Source: Candidatus Omnitrophota bacterium (GTDB lineage Bacteria > Omnitrophota > Gorgyraeia > 1-14-0-20-64-10 > JACQQZ01). From it: a DNA stretch of 8,651 nucleotides. Within the stretch, counting starts at the first letter, position 1; every line of letters begins with the position of its first letter. The position numbers were made by a program, and so were the translations under genes. The notes under the pieces were generated by a model. That model searched no databases. It was not told the DNA's origin and saw only the letters and a program-made list of their open reading frames with translations. The stretch covers positions 1 to 8,651 of the forward strand of contig JACQRF010000182.1 in the NCBI GenBank assembly GCA_016206635.1, written 5' to 3'. Shown one piece after another: positions 5,560 to 8,651 of this stretch.

Positions 5560-7214
5560 CGCGACGCGCAACGCTTGGGTGGCTGCTGGGCGGACTGCTG
5601 CTGGCGGCCTCGACGGCCATGGGGGTGGAGGAGGACGAGCCGCTGCAGGTGGCGGCGGCCGCGCCGTCGGCCACCGAGGGCCAAACCCCTGGGACGATTT
5701 CGCTCCACGTCAAGGACGCGGAGATCCGCACCGTGTTAGAGGCGTTGGGACGCAAGGCTGGGATGAACGTCGTTACGACGAACGACGTGGCGGGCGTCGT
5801 CACGCTGCACTTGGATAATGTCCCGTGGGAGCAGGCCCTCGATACGATCGCCAAGACCTCCGGCTTCGGCTACGAGCGGGACGGCACCGTGTACACCGTG
5901 ACCGGCCTGGACGCGCTCAAGACGCGGCGCGAGAAAGTCCGGGAGCTGGTCCAAATCGAGCCGGTCACGACCCGGGTGATCCAGCTCAAGTATCTCGATG
6001 CGGCCGATGTGAAGGCGTTCCTGGAGCCGCAGCTGACGGCGTCGGGGAAGATCTCCGTGCTGGAGATGACGGGGCAAAAGGGCTGGGAGTTCGGGACGGG
6101 GACGGCCGGGTCCAGCAGCGCCGAGGAGGGCCGGGAACGGCAGGACCGGGAGAAGGCCCGATCGAAGGCGATCGTGATCACCGACACCCCGAGCACGATT
6201 GACCGGTTCGAGAAGGTGCTCTCACAGATCGACGTCATGCCCAAGCAGATTTTGATCGAGACGCGGGTGATGGAGGTCAGCCGGGACGTGCTGCGGGACA
6301 TCAATCCCGCGATGGTGACCGGGGCGACGGCCGGCAGCAGCACCCTGACGATGCGGAACATGCCGGCGGCCAAACAGGCCGGCGTCTCGATCGCGGAGTT
6401 TGCCGCCAGCCAGGTGTCCGGGAGCTTCACGCCGTCGGCCTTCGTCCCGCTGACGACCGGCCTCTCGCCGTCGGCGGCGGGGGCGCAGTTGTTCTTTCAG
6501 CGGCTGATCGGCACGCAGGTGTCGGCGCTCGTGCAGTTGTTGGAGGAGGACGTCCGGACCAACACGCTGTCGGCGCCGCATATCCTGACGTTGAGCGGGC
6601 AAGAGGCCCGCATTATGGTGGGAACCAAGTACCCCATCCTGGAGACGCAGGTGTCGGGGACCGACACGACCACGACCACGACCACGCTGTCGTACTACCA
6701 GGATATCGGCATCGAGCTGTTCGTCGTCCCGCAGGTGGCGGGTGATCGGCACATTGATATGATCATCCATCCGGTCATTTCGGCCAGGACCAGCACCCTC
6801 GGGACGAACGCGTATCCGATCTTGGATGTCCGGGAAGCGGAAACGCAAGTGGTCATGGCGGATGGCGATACGATCGTCATCGGCGGGCTCTTAAAGGACG
6901 TCAAGACGAAGTCGAATATCGGGTGGCCGTTCTTGGGGAAGATCCCGGTGCTCGGACTGCTGTTCACGCGCTCGACGACCGACTTGACGAAGATTGATTT
7001 GCTGATCTTCATCACGGCGAGGATCGTGGCCTCGGGGGCGATGACCCCGGAGCAACTCCAAGACCTCCAGCGCCGGCTGGAACGGCCCCCGACCAAGAGC
7101 CCCAGACGGTCGCGGGCGCCGCGCCGCCGCGAAGAGCCCCCGCCGTCTGAACCGCCGCCTGCCGAGACGACTTCGTCGCCCACGAACCGCGGGTTTCTGT
7201 CCGGACACCCGTAA
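5556..7214 (+). CDS. pilQ: Type IV pilus secretin PilQ, lacking AMIN domains
   Basis: PilQ forms the outer-membrane channel through which the pilus fibre passes. The 552-residue product has a signal peptide (about 1-23, AMG before V24). An N0/STN-type domain follows at about 48-118 (ISLHVKDAEIRTVLEALGRK onward), then one N1/secretin_N domain at about 137-230 interrupted by a charged Gly/Ser/Glu/Arg loop (about 173-203). The secretin barrel spans about 231-492 and includes VRTNTLSAPHILTLSGQEA (333-351), GLLKDVK, and the hallmark GWPFLGKIPVLGLLF (456-470). A run of seven threonines (371-377) lies before the YYQDIGIEL strand. The tail, about 508-552, is rich in Pro, Arg and Glu. Standard PilQ is nearer 700 residues with N-terminal peptidoglycan-binding AMIN domains, which are absent here. 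GTG 5556 overlaps the pilP stop and is preceded by an AGGGG ribosome binding site. Confidence 0.94.
   Translation: MTRRATLGWLLGGLLLAASTAMGVEEDEPLQVAAAAPSATEGQTPGTISLHVKDAEIRTVLEALGRKAGMNVVTTNDVAGVVTLHLDNVPWEQALDTIAKTSGFGYERDGTVYTVTGLDALKTRREKVRELVQIEPVTTRVIQLKYLDAADVKAFLEPQLTASGKISVLEMTGQKGWEFGTGTAGSSSAEEGRERQDREKARSKAIVITDTPSTIDRFEKVLSQIDVMPKQILIETRVMEVSRDVLRDINPAMVTGATAGSSTLTMRNMPAAKQAGVSIAEFAASQVSGSFTPSAFVPLTTGLSPSAAGAQLFFQRLIGTQVSALVQLLEEDVRTNTLSAPHILTLSGQEARIMVGTKYPILETQVSGTDTTTTTTTLSYYQDIGIELFVVPQVAGDRHIDMIIHPVISARTSTLGTNAYPILDVREAETQVVMADGDTIVIGGLLKDVKTKSNIGWPFLGKIPVLGLLFTRSTTDLTKIDLLIFITARIVASGAMTPEQLQDLQRRLERPPTKSPRRSRAPRRREEPPPSEPPPAETTSSPTNRGFLSGHP
6666..6686 (+). repeat. ACGACC hexamer tandem repeat coding a threonine run in PilQ
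   Basis: Three ACGACC units plus ACG, alternating two threonine codons, encode most of a seven-threonine stretch (PilQ residues 371-377). Because the unit is six bases, slippage would change the run by two residues without shifting frame. Confidence 0.6.
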
Positions 7215-7244
7215 CCCCTCACCCCAACGATTGCTGACCACAGC

Positions 7245-7257
7245 GGGGTCTGACCCC
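7245..7257. repeat. Perfect-arm palindrome between pilQ and the small secreted-protein gene
   Basis: GGGGTCTGACCCC has six-base arms around a central T. It lies 5 bases before the ribosome binding site of the next gene. As RNA it can form at most a short GC hairpin, without a following T-tract, so it is not an intrinsic terminator. A very similar GGGGTC(A/T)GACCCC element is, from memory, frequent as a dispersed palindrome in many environmental genomes, so it may be a repeat remnant. Confidence 0.5.
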
Positions 7258-7262
7258 ATGAC

Positions 7263-7267
7263 AGGAG
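7263..7267 (+). promoter_or_regulatory. Ribosome binding site deciding the start of the small secreted protein
   Basis: AGGAG lies directly against ATG 7268 but 6 bases before ATG 7274. Only the second spacing is functional, so the start is set at 7274. Confidence 0.7.
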
Positions 7268-7273
7268 ATGTTC

Positions 7274-7600
7274 ATGACACGATGGATGAGCACCATGGCA
7301 TTCGGCATGCTCGTCGCGGCCGCCGGCCTCGACGTCGCCGAAGCCCAGTACCGGCCGGCCCCGTCGCAGGATGAGGCGGCGCCCCCCGCCCCCGAGGAGG
7401 GGCGGTTCGAGCGGGCCGTGGAGTTGACGCGCTTCCGGAAAGGGAATTACGCCTGGGATACGCAGGAGCTGATCCAGAGCGGGTTGACGGCGCTGCACGA
7501 GGAGCACGAGCAGTTGGCGCGCGATCTGGCGTCGCTCCGCGCGGAGGTCGCCCAGTTGACGGCGACCGTCCGGCAATCGGCCGAACGGGGGCGCCCATGA
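7274..7600 (+). CDS. Small secreted coiled-coil protein of unknown function
   Basis: I do not recognise this 108-residue protein. It has a Sec-type signal peptide (about 1-24; the hydrophobic stretch MAFGMLVAAAGL ends at AEA before Q25) and no lipobox cysteine, so export to the periplasm is expected. Residues 26-43 are a Pro/Ala/Glu linker. Residues 45-67 (FERAVELTRFRKGNYAWDTQELI) form a mixed segment with aromatic residues. Residues 70-103 are predicted helical, with leucines every seventh position (L74, L81, L88, L95) and hydrophobics between (L85, V92, V99), a leucine-zipper-like coiled coil. It lies 59 bases after pilQ on the same strand and overlaps the ribonuclease gene by 4 bases. Position suggests an accessory periplasmic role next to the secretin, but that is inference only. 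The alternative start ATG 7268 would add two residues and is disfavoured by the ribosome binding site. Confidence 0.72.
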   Translation: MTRWMSTMAFGMLVAAAGLDVAEAQYRPAPSQDEAAPPAPEEGRFERAVELTRFRKGNYAWDTQELIQSGLTALHEEHEQLARDLASLRAEVAQLTATVRQSAERGRP

Positions 7601-8651
7601 TCGGCCGATTTCGCCGGCGGCCCCCCCCGCAGGGCCAGCCGCAGACCGACGGACCCCCTCGCCGGCCGCAGGGCGGGCATCCCGGCGGCGGGGGCGGGAA
7701 AGAGATCCTCATCAATGTCGAGCCGATGGAGACGCGGCTGGCGATTTTGGAGGGCGGCCAGCTCGAGGAGTTCTTTGTCGAGCGCACCGCGCAGGGCCCG
7801 TTGGCGGGGAATGTCTACAAGGGCCGCGTGAATTCCGTCGTGCCGGGCATCCGGGCGGCGTTTGTCGATCTGGGGATCGGGAAGAACGGGTTCCTGTACC
7901 TCACCGACATCGTGAATCCCAGCCCCGAGCTGGCGGAGCATGTCCAACTGGAGCATCCCAGCGGGCAGGCCCCGGAGCCGCCGATCGCCCCGGAGCATCA
8001 GCCGCGCATCCAGGACCTGGTGAAGGTGGGACAGGAGCTGCTGGTCCAGATCGTCAAGGAACCGATCGGGCATAAAGGGCCGCGCTTGACGACCCACCTC
8101 TCGTTGCCGGGCCGCTTCATCGTCCTGATGCCGATGGACGCCCACTTCGGCATTTCCAAGCGCATTGACGACCCGCAGGAACGCGACCGGCTGCGGCAGA
8201 TCCTCAAGGCGCTGAACCCGCCGAAGGACATCGGGCTGATCGTCCGGACCGCGGCGATCGGCGCGACCGAGAAACAGCTGCACCGCGACCTGCGGTTCCT
8301 GATGGCGCTGTGGCAGCGGATCAAGACCCGGTCCATGCGGACGGCGGCCCCGGCCTCGATCCACGAGGAGTACGACGTGGTGCTGCGCACCGTCCGCGAC
8401 CTGCTGACGCCGGACGTCAAGCGGGTCGTCGTCGATTCCCGCGAGGAGTTCCGGAAGATCCACCGATTCCTCTGCCAGACCGAGCCGCACCTGCGCGACA
8501 AGATCGAGTGGTATCGCGAGGACGCGCCGTTGCTCGAGAAGCGGGGATTGGAAGCCGAGATCGAGAAGATCTTCCACCGGAAGGTGGAGCTGCCCAGCGG
8601 CGGATACTGCGTGATCGAGCAGACCGAGTCGCTGGTGGCCATTGACGTGAA
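7597..8651 (+). CDS. rng: Ribonuclease E/G family endoribonuclease, N-terminal 351 codons (3' truncated by window edge)
   Basis: An RNase G/E endoribonuclease that cuts single-stranded RNA in mRNA decay and rRNA maturation. After a 36-residue Arg/Pro/Gly-rich N-terminal extension comes the conserved KEILINVEPMETRLAIL (37-53). The S1 domain follows (about 70-156; GNVYKGRVNSVVPGIRAAFVDLG), with a Pro/Glu-rich loop (about 109-136) instead of the shorter one I recall in E. coli RNase G. Next are HKGPRLTTHLSLPGRF (159-174) and the 5'-phosphate sensor segment GLIVRTAA, with R217 and T218. The last residues are SGGYCVIEQTESLVAIDV (334-351), where D350 aligns with the first catalytic metal-binding aspartate. 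The second catalytic aspartate, zinc-link and remainder lie beyond the window. The start is ATG 7597 in an ATGA overlap with the preceding gene; there is no alternative start before Met52. RNase G rather than E is assumed, since the C-terminus is unseen. Confidence 0.93.
   Translation, partial: MIGRFRRRPPPQGQPQTDGPPRRPQGGHPGGGGGKEILINVEPMETRLAILEGGQLEEFFVERTAQGPLAGNVYKGRVNSVVPGIRAAFVDLGIGKNGFLYLTDIVNPSPELAEHVQLEHPSGQAPEPPIAPEHQPRIQDLVKVGQELLVQIVKEPIGHKGPRLTTHLSLPGRFIVLMPMDAHFGISKRIDDPQERDRLRQILKALNPPKDIGLIVRTAAIGATEKQLHRDLRFLMALWQRIKTRSMRTAAPASIHEEYDVVLRTVRDLLTPDVKRVVVDSREEFRKIHRFLCQTEPHLRDKIEWYREDAPLLEKRGLEAEIEKIFHRKVELPSGGYCVIEQTESLVAIDV

Noticed and set aside
7447..8577. Minus-strand open frame of 376 codons opposite the ribonuclease gene
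   Set aside because: Entirely antisense to the RNase E/G frame, which has S1, 5'-sensor and catalytic motifs in order; the antisense product resembles nothing known.
8310..8645. Plus-strand 111-codon frame inside the ribonuclease gene
   Set aside because: Out-of-frame shadow; the real coding frame from 7597 stays open to the window end.

Overview
The window joins two unlike blocks, both transcribed left to right. The right block (about 2.9-8.65 kb) is a type IV pilus operon plus the start of a ribonuclease gene. A secretin, periplasmic alignment proteins and Sec-type signal peptides indicate a diderm (Gram-negative-type) bacterium. Hand-counted sample lines in this block are 68-73% G+C, with GTG starts common. 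I cannot place the species; a high-GC environmental lineage such as Nitrospirota, Methylomirabilota or a deltaproteobacterial group is a guess. The left block (1 to about 2.8 kb) is visibly less GC-rich (52-55% in two sampled lines) and looks like the end of a horizontally acquired defence island.

Layout: (1) 1-1727, the C-terminal part of an N6-adenine DNA methyltransferase of the Eco57I/TaqI type; the catalytic NPPY-type motif is not visible and probably lies left of the window. (2) 1724-2797, a 357-residue phospholipase-D-superfamily nuclease. Its length, active-site spacing and two-part layout resemble the metal-independent restriction enzyme BfiI. It overlaps the methyltransferase by 4 bases, so the two look like one modification/cleavage module. 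(3) 2798-2976, an intergenic boundary holding a candidate sigma70 promoter. (4) 2977-7214, pilM-pilN-pilO-pilP-pilQ in canonical order, every junction a 4-base stop/start overlap. (5) 7215-7273, a short gap with a perfect-arm palindrome and a strong ribosome binding site. (6) 7274-7600, a small secreted leucine-zipper-like protein. (7) 7597-8651, the first 351 codons of an RNase E/G family ribonuclease, overlapping the previous gene by 4 bases and cut by the window edge at its first catalytic aspartate.

How the genes work together: PilM (cytoplasmic actin-like) binds the N-terminus of PilN; PilN and PilO form the inner-membrane alignment pair; PilP links them to the outer-membrane secretin PilQ, through which the pilus leaves. 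This set differs from the textbook one: PilP has no lipobox cysteine and PilQ has no peptidoglycan-binding AMIN domain. The small coiled-coil protein behind pilQ is an uncharacterised candidate partner. The left module would act independently, methylating host DNA and cutting unmodified DNA.
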